Assembly: GCA_014239735.1 (NCBI GenBank)
Contig: JAAZYI010000014.1
Location: forward strand, 1 to 64,000
Direction of reading: 5' to 3'
Length of the DNA: 64,000 nucleotides
Origin: Dehalococcoidia bacterium
GTDB taxonomy: Bacteria; Chloroflexota; Dehalococcoidia; Lucifugimonadales; Lucifugimonadaceae
In this document: piece after piece, positions 1 to 9,322 of the stretch
Numbering within the stretch: position 1 is the stretch's first letter
How the letters are laid out: every line of letters begins with the position of its first letter
The notes under the pieces: generated by a model
The model's database searches: none
Told to the model about the DNA's origin: nothing
The model's input: the letters and a program-made list of their open reading frames with translations, nothing else
Made by a program: the position numbers and the translations under genes

Positions 1-131
1 ATTCAATGTTTCCATCTGATTAGTTTTAGGGCTATGAAGCTTAGAGCCTACAGGAGCAAAAGCAATTTTTTGTTTTTCATACAAATTATTTGCTCCACAG
101 ACTACCTTGACTTGGTTTCCTCTGTCATTTA
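1..131 (-). other. Inverted (antisense) fragment of pheT at the window edge
   Basis: Read on the minus strand from 129 down to 1, this stretch encodes 43 uninterrupted residues beginning NDRGNQVKVVCGANN and ending SPKTNQMETLN. This is the EMAP/tRNA-binding region of the phenylalanyl-tRNA synthetase beta chain. Its last residues (SPKTNQMETLN) run straight into the plus-strand pheT frame that starts at 134 with KTNQMETLN. The fragment is therefore the missing upstream part of the same gene in flipped orientation. A foldback chimera (multiple-displacement amplification or assembly) is the simplest explanation; a real 102-base inversion is possible but would break an essential gene. Confidence 0.85.
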
Positions 132-160
132 CTAAAACTAATCAGATGGAAACATTGAAT
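1..160. repeat. 29-bp perfect inverted repeat bounding the foldback
   Basis: Bases 1-29 are the exact reverse complement of 132-160, with 102 bases between. The right copy is genuine pheT coding sequence and the left copy is its antisense duplicate. The match stops at base 30/131, so the turn-around point of the chimera lies at about 131/132. Confidence 0.9.
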
Positions 161-2248
161 AAAACTAAAATTAGAGGTGAAGTATCAAATGGAATGATCT
201 GTTCTGCATTAGAGCTAGGTCTTGGGGATGATCACGATGGAATAATGGATTTGAACGGTGATCTTAAGGTTGGTCAAGATTTAAAAGAGATTTATAACGA
301 CATAATAATAGACTTAGAACTAACTCCAAATCGACCAGATTGCCTTGGGATGTATGGAATCGCAAGAGAGATTGCTGCATTAACTGGAAACCCTTTAAAA
401 GAAAATATTGAGATAAATAAAATTAAAGGGAGCAAGGAATTGAGCGATAATCTAAATGTTAAGATTATTGATTCTGATCTTTGCTCAAGATATATGGGGA
501 CTGTTATAAGTAATGTTAAAATCGAAGAGTCTCCAAGTTGGTTAAAGAATGCTCTTATTTCAATTGGTGAAAATCCTATTAATAATATAGTTGATATAAC
601 AAATTACGTTATGTTTGAGCTTGGGCAGCCATTGCATGCCTTTGATTATAAAAAGGTAAAAAATGGCAAAATTGAAGTTAGAAGAGCGAAAAAAAATGAA
701 ACATTAGTAACCCTGGAAGGTATTAATAGAAATTTAGACTCAACAATGTTAGTTATTGCAGATTCTGAATCGCCAATGGCAGTGGCAGGAATAAAAGGAG
801 GGATGGAATCTGGAATATCTGAATCAACAACCTCAATTGTATTAGAATCTGCATGTTTTGAAGGTGGTAATAATAGAAATACTGCATCTAAATTAGATTT
901 AAAAAGCCAAGCCACTTTAAGATTTGAGAAGAATTTAAAGCCTGAGCTGTGTGAAGTGGCATTTTATAGGGCGATAGATTTAATTCTAGAAATTTGTGGC
1001 GGAAAAGTATCATCTAAAGTAGAGGACGAAGGGGGTCCATGGAAGGATAATACTAATCTCGTAATATCTGAAAGCAGAATTAACTCAGTTTTAGGAATAG
1101 ACTCCAAGTTGGATATTGAAGGCATATTTAATCGTCTTAGATTTTCCTATAAAAAAGATAAAGGCAATAAAGATGACGATAGATGGACTGTAAGTTCTCC
1201 ATATTGGAGACCAGATCTAAATATTCCCGAAGATTTAATTGAAGAGATTGCCAGAATAGAGGGTTATGAGTCTATTCCGGCCAAACCGTTATCTGGTGTT
1301 ATACCTGAATTTAATGAAAACCCAATATTAGATTTTTATGAAAACCTGAAAGATATATTGGTCTCTATAGGCTTCAATGAAGTAATTAATTATTCTGCAG
1401 ATTCCTATGAGAATATTAAATCTGTATGCCCCTCTATCAAGGATTCAGAAATGATAAGAATTTTAAATCCTATGTCTAGAGAAGTTGAGTATATGAAACC
1501 GACTTTAAAATCAGGATTAATAAAATCGTTGAATTTAAATATTAGGAATTCTTCGGAGAACATTAGATTATTTGAGTTAGGAACCTCTTTTATTAGATCT
1601 AAGAATGATGAATTGCCAATTCAAAAAAAATTACTTACATGCGGAATTATAGGAAGGTTAGAAAAGACTCTTTGGGAGCCCGAAAGAGAGGTAGATATAT
1701 ATGATGCGATAGGATTTATTGGGAGTCTATTTAAAGAGTTAAGAATAGATTATGAGATTTCTCCAATAAATGACCCTATTTTTAATCAAGAAAAAAGCTT
1801 TAAAATTATTGTTGATAAAAATGAACTAGGTGTCTTAGGAGAATTATCTAAGTCAGTTCTAAATAATTTTGAAATCAAAAATCAAAAATCAATTCTAATA
1901 GAAATAGATGTAGAAAAGCTTTTCTCAAAATTTATTCCAAAGAGTGAAATTAAATTTGCACCTATAAGTAAATACCCAGTATCTAATAGAGATATTAGCT
2001 TTGATATAAGTAACAATGTAACCGTTAATTTAATAATTGAAACATTTAATGAGAACCCTCTAGTTTTAGAGTCTCAAGTAATAGATGTCTATAAGGATGA
2101 ATCTATAGGATTAACAACCAAGTCTGTTACGGTAAGAACTACTTATGGGTCATTTGAAAAAACATTATCAGGTAATGAAATTGATCAATGTGAGAAAAAC
2201 ATATTGAATTCTCTAAAAAATAAAATAGATTTCCAGATAAGATCTTAA
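132..2248 (+). CDS. pheT: Phenylalanyl-tRNA synthetase beta subunit (5' end lost at foldback)
   Basis: PheT charges tRNA-Phe as part of a PheS2-PheT2 tetramer. The continuous frame gives about 704 residues against roughly 800 in the family. It opens in the tRNA-binding (EMAP-like) domain with KIRGEVSNGMICSALELGL, followed by the B3/B4 editing region (NNIVDITNYVMFELGQPLHAFD), the B5 domain (SPYWRPDLNIPEDLIEEIARIEGY) and the C-terminal FDX-ACB anticodon-binding fold (PISKYPVSNRDISFD). A TTG at 107 would open the same frame, but the residues before 134 come from antisense DNA and are not PheT. About 90-100 N-terminal residues are missing, 43 of them encoded on the opposite strand at 1-129. moeA follows after one base. 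Confidence 0.95.
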
Positions 2249-2249
2249 T

Positions 2250-3506
2250 ATGAAACCTGAAAAATCATCTTCTAAACTTCTAGAGGTAAAAAAGGCTCAA
2301 GAAATAATTTTCTCAAATTTTTCTAAACTAGATTCTATTGATATGCCTTTAATTGACTCTCAAAATTTTGTGCTAAGCAAAGATATAGTGGCACCTTTTG
2401 ATTTACCTGAAAAAGATAATTCCGCAATGGATGGCTTTGCAGTTAAACATGAAGATATTATTGATAAAAAAATAACTGAATTGGAAGTTATTGGGAGAGT
2501 AGGGGCAGAAAATAGGTCAGAAATTTTTTTAAATACAGGCCAAGCAATTAGAATAATGACTGGAGGAGAAATACCTAAAGGAGCTGACAGTGTAATCCCT
2601 TTTGAAAATACCGATAGTGGACCTATGAGAGGACTGGATTATCCAAAGAAAGTAACTATAAATGCTTCTGTAAATTTGGGAGATAATATAAGAAAAGCAG
2701 GGCTAGATTATAAAAAAGATTCCTTGGTGTTAAGAGCAGGAGCTTTGCTGACTCCTCCTGCCTTAGGAGTTATAGCTTCATTTGGTATCAGTAACGTGCC
2801 TGTTATTAGAAAACCTGTTATTTCAGTTATATCTACAGGTAACGAAGTAGTTATGCCTGGAGATGATAGAAAGCCCGGACAAATATACGACTCAAATTCT
2901 TTTATTATTTCTTCAGCGATTAAAGAGGCAGGTGGTGAAGTAAATTTATTAAATATAGTAGGCGACAGAAAAGAAGATATTGAATCAGCGATTTTATCTT
3001 GCAGCATGAGCGATCTTATTATTTCTATTGGAGGAGTATCTAAAGGAGATTTTGATTTAATAAAAGATGTTTTATTAGAAAAAGGAGAAATTAATTTTTG
3101 GGGCATTAATATGAAACCCGGAAAACCTTTAGCTTTTGGAAGTTTAAATTTAGAAGGGGATAATGTTTTTCAGATAGGTTTGCCAGGAAACCCTGTTAGT
3201 GCATATGTATGTTTTGAATTGTTTGTAAGGCCGATAATTTTAAAGATGAAGGGCGTCCAAGAAATTATGAGAAGAAAAATTAAGGCTAGAGTAACAGAAG
3301 ATATTGTTAATTATGATGGAAGAAGGATGTACACAAGAGTTAAAATATTTGAGAAAGATAATGAATTTATTGCAGAAATTTATAATAATCAGAACTCGAA
3401 TATACTTAGTTCTTTAGTTTTTGCGGATGGGCTTGCAATTTGTACTGAGGACTGTAAAGTAGTTAAGTCAGGAAACGAGTTAGAAGTAATATTATTAAGA
3501 GGTTAG
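2250..3506 (+). CDS. moeA: Molybdopterin molybdenumtransferase MoeA
   Basis: MoeA inserts molybdate into adenylylated molybdopterin, the last common step of molybdenum-cofactor synthesis. The 418 residues match the usual MoeA length. Visible signatures are DNSAMDGFAV near residue 60, the MPT-binding fold with SVISTGNEV and GQIYDSNSF, the loop SIGGVSKGDFD, and GLPGNPVSAYVCFE, followed by the C-terminal beta-barrel domain. The gene begins one base after pheT and is followed after one base by the next gene, so all three are probably cotranscribed. Other cofactor genes lie at 9312 (moaA), 12541 (moaC fusion) and 54730 (moaD-like). Confidence 0.95.
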   Translation: MKPEKSSSKLLEVKKAQEIIFSNFSKLDSIDMPLIDSQNFVLSKDIVAPFDLPEKDNSAMDGFAVKHEDIIDKKITELEVIGRVGAENRSEIFLNTGQAIRIMTGGEIPKGADSVIPFENTDSGPMRGLDYPKKVTINASVNLGDNIRKAGLDYKKDSLVLRAGALLTPPALGVIASFGISNVPVIRKPVISVISTGNEVVMPGDDRKPGQIYDSNSFIISSAIKEAGGEVNLLNIVGDRKEDIESAILSCSMSDLIISIGGVSKGDFDLIKDVLLEKGEINFWGINMKPGKPLAFGSLNLEGDNVFQIGLPGNPVSAYVCFELFVRPIILKMKGVQEIMRRKIKARVTEDIVNYDGRRMYTRVKIFEKDNEFIAEIYNNQNSNILSSLVFADGLAICTEDCKVVKSGNELEVILLRG

Positions 3507-3507
3507 T

Positions 3508-3903
3508 ATGCCGAAGAGTAGCAATAGCAAAGAAAAAGTTTATAGTATTGATTTTAAAAAATTAGAAAGGCAAGGCTTTTCTTCAGAATTCCTTATATCA
3601 GAGAAGCTTAAATCAGCCGGAATAAAAATCAAAGATGGTGAAGGCTTAGATCAGCTTCTTTCCAGATGTTCAAAATTTAAGAAAGTCCCTTATGACTTTA
3701 TATCACCTGAACTTAGTCTTTCTGAATCTATTATCAGAACATTACTTATAAGAAAGAATTCAAAGACAGGAATGCATCAGATCCAAAGTGACTTGTCAGC
3801 GGTTTGGCTTGATCATTATAAGTTGCCTTATAAAAATATTTCTGACACTGGAGTCTTAGGCATATTAGAGAAGAGCGGCTTTTTTATTAACTCTAAGGCT
3901 TAA
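3508..3903 (+). CDS. Conserved-looking protein of unknown function
   Basis: I do not recognise this 131-residue protein. It is hydrophilic and Lys/Ser-rich, with no signal peptide or membrane segment and a single cysteine. The middle (GEGLDQLLSRCSKFKKVPYDF) and C-terminal part (LPYKNISDTGVLGILEKSGFF) look like a compact globular fold. It starts one base after moeA and so probably belongs to that transcript. Its 3' end overlaps the convergent coxD gene by 11 bases. The tight spacing and neighbour-like codon use support a real gene. Confidence 0.7.
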   Translation: MPKSSNSKEKVYSIDFKKLERQGFSSEFLISEKLKSAGIKIKDGEGLDQLLSRCSKFKKVPYDFISPELSLSESIIRTLLIRKNSKTGMHQIQSDLSAVWLDHYKLPYKNISDTGVLGILEKSGFFINSKA

Positions 3904-4363
3904 TCGCAAGTAATATTAATAGAACAGTAGATATTATTATTGCTAAAACAAATCCTGAGGCAAACATATAGGTAAATACTTTATTATCAAACCTAAGATG
4001 CATAAAAAATCCAACCACCATAACAAATTTAAGCAATGAAAGAATTAACAATAAAGGGATCATAAGAACCCCTAAACCCTCGACATAAAAAATTCCAAAT
4101 TCAATTAAAGTTATGGCTCCCAGAATAAACCCAATCCACACATAGAAAATAGGCGTTCCGTGCCCATCTTTTCTTGTAATTTTATTAAATTTTTCTATGG
4201 AATACTTTATTGATCCGACCCATGGAGTATCGTTTTCTGGGTTAGGCAAATCTTGCGGTGTGTCTGGTACTCTAAAATATCCTTTAGTGTCGTGACCTAG
4301 GAAGCCATTATACATACTAACTAAAGAGTCTTTCATTTTTCCTAAATCAATTACTATCTTCAT
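3893..4363 (-). CDS. coxD: Cytochrome c oxidase subunit IV-type membrane protein
   Basis: This small subunit of the haem-copper oxidase has 156 residues from the ATG at 4363. That start overlaps the coxC stop in an ATGA, so I prefer it to an upstream in-frame ATG at 4423, which would read deep into coxC. The N-terminal half is soluble. The C-terminal half has three hydrophobic segments (FILGAITLIEFGIFYVEG, LGVLMIPLLLILSLLKFVMV, FASGFVLAIIISTVLLILLA) and a phenylalanine/histidine-rich turn (VGFFMHLRFDNKVF), as in prokaryotic subunit IV. It is the last gene of the coxBACD operon. Confidence 0.85.
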   Translation of the reverse strand: MKIVIDLGKMKDSLVSMYNGFLGHDTKGYFRVPDTPQDLPNPENDTPWVGSIKYSIEKFNKITRKDGHGTPIFYVWIGFILGAITLIEFGIFYVEGLGVLMIPLLLILSLLKFVMVVGFFMHLRFDNKVFTYMFASGFVLAIIISTVLLILLAIKP

Positions 4364-5166
4364 AATAATGGCGCTCCATCTTTCGCAGATACTAGATAAA
4401 CAACAGTAAATATAACGATCCACACTATATCAACAAAGTGCCAATATAATCCTGCCAACTCCAAATTCTCTTCTTCTTTAGATATTTTTTCTGGTTCAGT
4501 ATCAGGAACTCTTAATAAATATAACGATCCTATAGTACCTAGAATTCCAATTATAGTAACTGTCATTGCAAGAGAAAATGGCATATGCGGAATAACATCT
4601 AAAGTTTCTGTCATCATAATTCCTACCATTGTAATTACCACGCTTAAGAAAGAGGCGAAAATGAGCATTTTCTGTCTAAAAGAGCTAGCCAGCCTAGAAA
4701 AGGCAAATATTAATAGCCAAATAACCCCAAAGGTTACGTGAGCCCCATGAAATCCTGTCATTGTAAAAAAAGTGCTACCGAAGATGTTGGTTCTAGGTGT
4801 TAATCCAACGTGGGCAAAGTGAGTAAATTCAAAAACCTGAAAACCTAAGAACACCATACCTAGTAACGCTGTGGCCAGAGTCCAGTATCTGCCAAGCACT
4901 TGCCTTCCTTGTTGTACATAACTTAGCCCCATAACCATAGCTAATGAACTCATAAGTAAAACGAATGTGCTAACAGTAGTAATTGGAATATCAAGTATTT
5001 CATTTGGATAGGGTCCTACTAAGCTTCTGTTCCTGTAAACCAAATATGTCGAAATAAAGGATCCAAAAAATAAGCAATCTGAACCTAAAAAGATCCACAT
5101 CATTAATTTTCTATTATCGACTCCTGTGCTTGTGTAGTGATCTTCTGTTGCTGAAATATTAGACAT
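4360..5166 (-). CDS. coxC: Cytochrome c oxidase subunit III
   Basis: This integral membrane subunit of the aa3-type oxidase has 268 residues. It shows the family helices and conserved polar residues: KLMMWIFLGSDCLFFGSFIS, then FEFTHF and GFHGAHVTFGVIWLL, ending with GLYWHFVDIVWIVIFTVVYL. The conserved helix-III glutamate (QVFEFTHF) and the WHFVD motif are present. A strong ribosome-binding site (GGAGG) lies just upstream and overlaps the coxA stop codon, suggesting translational coupling. The stop overlaps the coxD start by four bases. Confidence 0.95.
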   Translation of the reverse strand: MSNISATEDHYTSTGVDNRKLMMWIFLGSDCLFFGSFISTYLVYRNRSLVGPYPNEILDIPITTVSTFVLLMSSLAMVMGLSYVQQGRQVLGRYWTLATALLGMVFLGFQVFEFTHFAHVGLTPRTNIFGSTFFTMTGFHGAHVTFGVIWLLIFAFSRLASSFRQKMLIFASFLSVVITMVGIMMTETLDVIPHMPFSLAMTVTIIGILGTIGSLYLLRVPDTEPEKISKEEENLELAGLYWHFVDIVWIVIFTVVYLVSAKDGAPLL

Positions 5167-5174
5167 TGTACCTC

Positions 5175-7040
5175 CTACCCATTCACCGGCTCATAGCTCC
5201 AGCCCAAAAAAGACCAGATAAAAATTATCAAACCTATCGCAGACACAACCCAGTGTCCTGTAAATGGAATAAGCCCTCCAACCATTACTGTTAACCCTAA
5301 CCCTAGAAACAATGGGTAATAGGATGGGTCAGGCATATGGATATCCGCGTGATCAACTTCATGATTTTCTTGGTCTTCATAATCTGATCCTCCGCCATGA
5401 GTATTATCTACTAATTCTGGATATTTCTTGTACCAGAAATCATCTCTATACTTAACTTCCGGTATAACATCAAAATTATAATGAGGTGGAGGAGAAGGTA
5501 TAGACCATTCTAGTGTTCTTCCATCCCAAGGATCATTGCTAGCATTCTTAGGCATTCTTAGGTTCGAATAGATTATATTATAAATAAAAATTAGAACTCC
5601 GACCCCCAACAATAAACTTCCCATTGTTGAAACTAGGTTAGATACATCCCATCCCATCCCCTCTGGATAAGTAGCCACTCTTCTTGGCATGCCGTCCAAA
5701 CCTAACCAGTGCATTGGAAAAAATGTTAAATTAAAACCTAAAAGTACAATTCCAAAGTGCCATAATCCTAATTTCTCATTCAAAAATCTGCCAGTAAATT
5801 TTGGCCACCAGTAATAGATTCCTGACCATAATCCGAGTAGTGACCCACCAAATAGCACATAGTGGAAGTGTGCAACTACATAGTACGTATCTTGTTGTTG
5901 GGCATCAGAAGGAGGAGATGCGTGGGTTACTCCACTTAACCCCCCAATTACAAACATACCAATGAATGCAACAGAAAATAATAATGCAGTATTTACTTTA
6001 ATTGACCCGCCCCATAATGTCCCAATCCAGTTAAATATTTTTACCCCTGTAGGCACAGCTATTAGCATTGTAGAAACACTGAATGCCGCATTTGCAGCAG
6101 GCCCTAACCCAACAGTAAACATATGATGACTCCACACGAACCAACCCAAGAAGCCAATTGCAATTCCCGAAAATACTATGAAAGAATATCCAAATATAGG
6201 TTTTCTAGAGAAGGTAGGAAGAACTTCGGACACAATTCCCATTGCTGGAAGTATTAATATGTAAACTTCAGGGTGACCAAATAACCAAAACATATGTTGC
6301 CACATAACTGGATCTCCACCCATTGCAGGATTAAAAAAACCTGTTCCATAAAGCCTATCAAATTGAAGTTGAATTAGAGCCACAGTGATAACAGGAAAGG
6401 CTAATACTATCAAAACGTTTACCACAGCTGTCATCCATATAAAAACAGGTAGTTTGAACCAAGTCATTCCTGGTGCTCTCATATTAATAATAGTGGTAAA
6501 GAAATTAAAACCTGCAGCTAAAGAAGCTATACCTAAAATCTGTAGTCCTATTATCCAAAAAGTTACACCGTTGGAAGGGTTAAATTTGACTCCAGTATTT
6601 GGTGCGTATGCAAACCAACCTGCATTTGGAGCATCACCAATTAGCCAAGAAAAATTTAGAAGTATACCCCCAAAAAGAAATGCCCAATAACTAAAAGCAT
6701 TTAATCTTGGAAAGGCCACATCTCTGGCGCCTATTTGTAATGGAACCAGCCAATTAAAGAATGCCGCGCTCAAAGGCATTACAACAAGAAAAATCATTGT
6801 AGTTCCGTGCATAGTAAAGAGCTGATTATAAACTTCAGGGGTTACAAATGACATCTCTGGCTGAGACAATTGTATCCTAATCAATATTGCCTCTATTCCA
6901 GCAATCAGGAACCATATAAATGCAGTCACTCCGTACAAAGTACCAATTCTTTTATGATCAACAGTTGTAAGCCATCCCCATATTCCTGATACGTATTCAT
7001 TTGGCCTTCTTATAAAAGTCGGATATGAAATTGTTGTCAT
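5175..7040 (-). CDS. coxA: Cytochrome c oxidase subunit I (haem-copper oxidase, A family)
   Basis: This catalytic subunit carries haem a and the haem a3-CuB centre and reduces O2 to water with proton pumping. The 621 residues give about 12 core helices plus a C-terminal extension with two more hydrophobic segments (YYPLFLGLGLTVMVGG and VVSAIGLIIFIWSFLG). Visible signatures include the helix II haem ligand region (MHGTTMIFLVVMP), GHPEVYILILPAMG at about residue 256 with the Tyr and Glu of the A1 subtype, the CuB histidines (WSHHMFTVG) and the haem ligand stretch VVAHFHYVLFGG. A clear AGGAG site precedes the ATG by about nine bases. Confidence 0.97.
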   Translation of the reverse strand: MTTISYPTFIRRPNEYVSGIWGWLTTVDHKRIGTLYGVTAFIWFLIAGIEAILIRIQLSQPEMSFVTPEVYNQLFTMHGTTMIFLVVMPLSAAFFNWLVPLQIGARDVAFPRLNAFSYWAFLFGGILLNFSWLIGDAPNAGWFAYAPNTGVKFNPSNGVTFWIIGLQILGIASLAAGFNFFTTIINMRAPGMTWFKLPVFIWMTAVVNVLIVLAFPVITVALIQLQFDRLYGTGFFNPAMGGDPVMWQHMFWLFGHPEVYILILPAMGIVSEVLPTFSRKPIFGYSFIVFSGIAIGFLGWFVWSHHMFTVGLGPAANAAFSVSTMLIAVPTGVKIFNWIGTLWGGSIKVNTALLFSVAFIGMFVIGGLSGVTHASPPSDAQQQDTYYVVAHFHYVLFGGSLLGLWSGIYYWWPKFTGRFLNEKLGLWHFGIVLLGFNLTFFPMHWLGLDGMPRRVATYPEGMGWDVSNLVSTMGSLLLGVGVLIFIYNIIYSNLRMPKNASNDPWDGRTLEWSIPSPPPHYNFDVIPEVKYRDDFWYKKYPELVDNTHGGGSDYEDQENHEVDHADIHMPDPSYYPLFLGLGLTVMVGGLIPFTGHWVVSAIGLIIFIWSFLGWSYEPVNG

Positions 7041-7072
7041 TTAAATTGTTCTCCTGTGATACATTCTATCAT

Positions 7073-8572
7073 TTACTTTATTGTTTTTAAGTACGAAATA
7101 AGAGCATTTAATTCTTCTTCGCCTAAGTTTATAAATATTTGAGGCATTACGTTAGCCGCATATCCATCAACAATATACTCATTTGGATATGTTATTGATT
7201 GATATACATATTCTTCTGCAGATAAGCCTTCTGTGTTTGATGCAGACCGATCAATCAATCCATACATACTTGGACCAACAATTACTTCATCCTCATTCAG
7301 TGAGTGACAGCCAGAACATCCCTGGTTACCAAATAGGTATTCTCCATGCTCTTCAGGCGTATTCCAAACCATTGCTTCTGCTTCTTCTAAGCTTTCAGTA
7401 GAAGCAGCAGCAGACCCCCATCCATCAGGTATCTGAGAAAGAAGATAATCAGCAATAGCCTCCACTTCATGCTCTTTCAAATTAGCCGCCCCCGCTTTGT
7501 AAACATTTGCGACTGACTGCATTCTTGTCCCTTGCTTTATATCTGAAGGATTTTTTATCCAGGCAATTAAATTTTCTCGAGTCATATCTTTTTCGCCCGC
7601 AGCAAGCATAGTCCTGATACCTAAATGTGTTAGGTTAGGAGCAGATACTCTTGCTGATTCTTCTTGGTTATCATACCAATCTGCCCATCTTTCATCTTGT
7701 ACGGTTATTTCTCTTTCATAGGATCCGTCTGAGTAACTATCTATAGAATGACACATACTGCAATGTGCAAGAAATAATCCATATCCTTCTGAAGCTACAG
7801 TTTTGGGAGGCGTTTTCATTGCATTAAGCCAAACATTAAAATCTGCCTCTTCTTCAGCTATAACTCTGAATCTCATTCTTGCATGTGCTATTCCGCAGAA
7901 TTCACCACATTGACCAGAATAATTTCCTGGCTTATCAACCTGAAACCACATTTGGTTTGTATTTCCAGGCACAGTATCTTTTTTACCAGCAACTTGAGGA
8001 ATCCAGAAACTATGAATAACATCTTGGCTTTGCAATGTTACTTTTACTGGCCTATTGGTTGGAACTCTTAATTCATTTGCGGTAACTATACCTTCGTCAG
8101 GATACCTAAACTCCCACCACCACTGGTGACCCATAGCAACAATTTCTAAAGGATCTGAGTTTTCTGGAGGCTCATAAGTTGAATAGATAGTTTGGACTGT
8201 AGGAACTGCGATCGCAACAAGAATTAAAGCAGGAATTATTGTCCACAAAATTTCTAATTTTGTATTTCCATGAACCTGTTTAGGTGGAATATCTGGTAAT
8301 TTAAAATCACTTCCAGGGATAGGATACTCTTTCCTCCTAAAATTTAATAAAGCAAAAATTAATGCACCCTGAACAAGCACAAAAATGATTCCGGCTATCC
8401 AGAACATTAAATAGAAAAGTTCTGATTGTGCTTGAGCTACTGGACCAGCATTTGCAAATGTGCTCTGTTCATGGTGGGGACTACAGCTTGATATAAAAAG
8501 GAGTAACAAGGAAGAAAGTGAAAAATATTTAAGCAATCTCTTAGTTATCATAAATTTATATGAACTCTTCAA
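7073..8572 (-). CDS. coxB: Cytochrome c oxidase subunit II with two fused cytochrome c domains
   Basis: Subunit II passes electrons from cytochrome c through CuA to subunit I. At 499 residues it is much longer than a plain CoxB. It has a lipoprotein signal with lipobox FISSC (Cys30), two transmembrane helices, and the CuA domain ending in CGEFCGIAHARM near residue 223. Two C-terminal haem c sites follow: CSMCH near 272 and CSGCH near 419. This is a caa3-type enzyme with a dihaem tail. The TTG at 8572 is preceded by GAGG at five bases, so I favour it over the ATG at 8551. It is the first gene of the operon, with 126 bases to divergent rdgB. Confidence 0.93.
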   Translation of the reverse strand: MKSSYKFMITKRLLKYFSLSSLLLLFISSCSPHHEQSTFANAGPVAQAQSELFYLMFWIAGIIFVLVQGALIFALLNFRRKEYPIPGSDFKLPDIPPKQVHGNTKLEILWTIIPALILVAIAVPTVQTIYSTYEPPENSDPLEIVAMGHQWWWEFRYPDEGIVTANELRVPTNRPVKVTLQSQDVIHSFWIPQVAGKKDTVPGNTNQMWFQVDKPGNYSGQCGEFCGIAHARMRFRVIAEEEADFNVWLNAMKTPPKTVASEGYGLFLAHCSMCHSIDSYSDGSYEREITVQDERWADWYDNQEESARVSAPNLTHLGIRTMLAAGEKDMTRENLIAWIKNPSDIKQGTRMQSVANVYKAGAANLKEHEVEAIADYLLSQIPDGWGSAAASTESLEEAEAMVWNTPEEHGEYLFGNQGCSGCHSLNEDEVIVGPSMYGLIDRSASNTEGLSAEEYVYQSITYPNEYIVDGYAANVMPQIFINLGEEELNALISYLKTIK

Positions 8573-8698
8573 TTTAGCCTCAATTTCGTTCTCAAATCAA
8601 ATCTTAGTAGATGTTTGCTAGGAAAAATATAGCATTACTCTAACTTGAAAGCAACGAAAACATGACCTTTATTACAGTAGTATTTAGAATAACTACCT

Positions 8699-9322
8699 AT
8701 GAATATAATTTTAGCAACTCACAATAGGGGAAAAATAGAGGAATTTAAAAGGATTCTCTTAGATTACCCTGTTAACTTATCTAGTGTATTTGATTATGGA
8801 ATTACTTTAGAGCCTGAAGAAACTGGAGTCACTTTTTCTGAAAATGCGCAAATTAAGTTGGATTATTATTTAAAGATCATAAAAAAAAATAAGCTGCACG
8901 ATAATTCCAATAAAAATCTTCTTATTGCAGAGGATTCAGGAATTGAAATAGAAGCTTTAAATGGAGAACCAGGTATATTATCTGCAAGATATGGAGGTGA
9001 AGGCTTAAATAGCATGGACAGGAATGATCTTGTGCTAAAAAACATGCAAGGTGTTGCTTCTAAAAACCGAAAAGCAAGATTTGTGTGCTGTATAAAAGTT
9101 GTGGACATTGAAATAGATTTTAAGTACGAATTTATTGGATATTCAGAAGGAATGATTATGGATAATATTTATGGATCCAAAGGTTTTGGCTATGATCCAA
9201 TTTTTAAACCATTGGGGTACAATGTCTCAATGGCTAGTTTGCAACCTGAAGTTAAGGATAAAATTAGCCATAGGGGATTAGCAACTAGAAAATTAATTAA
9301 AGAATTATTAGATGCAAGATAA
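8699..9322 (+). CDS. rdgB: dITP/XTP pyrophosphatase (non-canonical NTP hydrolase)
   Basis: This house-cleaning enzyme hydrolyses dITP, ITP and XTP to monophosphates and keeps deaminated purines out of DNA and RNA. The 207 residues match the RdgB/HAM1 family. The N-terminal substrate loop is LATHNRGKIEEF, the catalytic region is AEDSGIEIEALNGEPGI followed by SARYGGEG, and the C-terminal purine-binding loop is GYDPIFKP followed by SHRG. The 3' end overlaps moaA by 11 bases, so the two are probably translated from one message. Confidence 0.95.
   Translation: MNIILATHNRGKIEEFKRILLDYPVNLSSVFDYGITLEPEETGVTFSENAQIKLDYYLKIIKKNKLHDNSNKNLLIAEDSGIEIEALNGEPGILSARYGGEGLNSMDRNDLVLKNMQGVASKNRKARFVCCIKVVDIEIDFKYEFIGYSEGMIMDNIYGSKGFGYDPIFKPLGYNVSMASLQPEVKDKISHRGLATRKLIKELLDAR

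Noticed and set aside
1-160. A phase-variable invertible switch flanked by inverted repeats
   Set aside because: pheT is essential, there is no recombinase nearby and the left repeat continues no sensible coding frame; a chimera is simpler.
2708-3106. Minus-strand open frame inside moeA
   Set aside because: It is a shadow of the moeA frame with no protein-like motifs; the plus strand encodes an intact MoeA.
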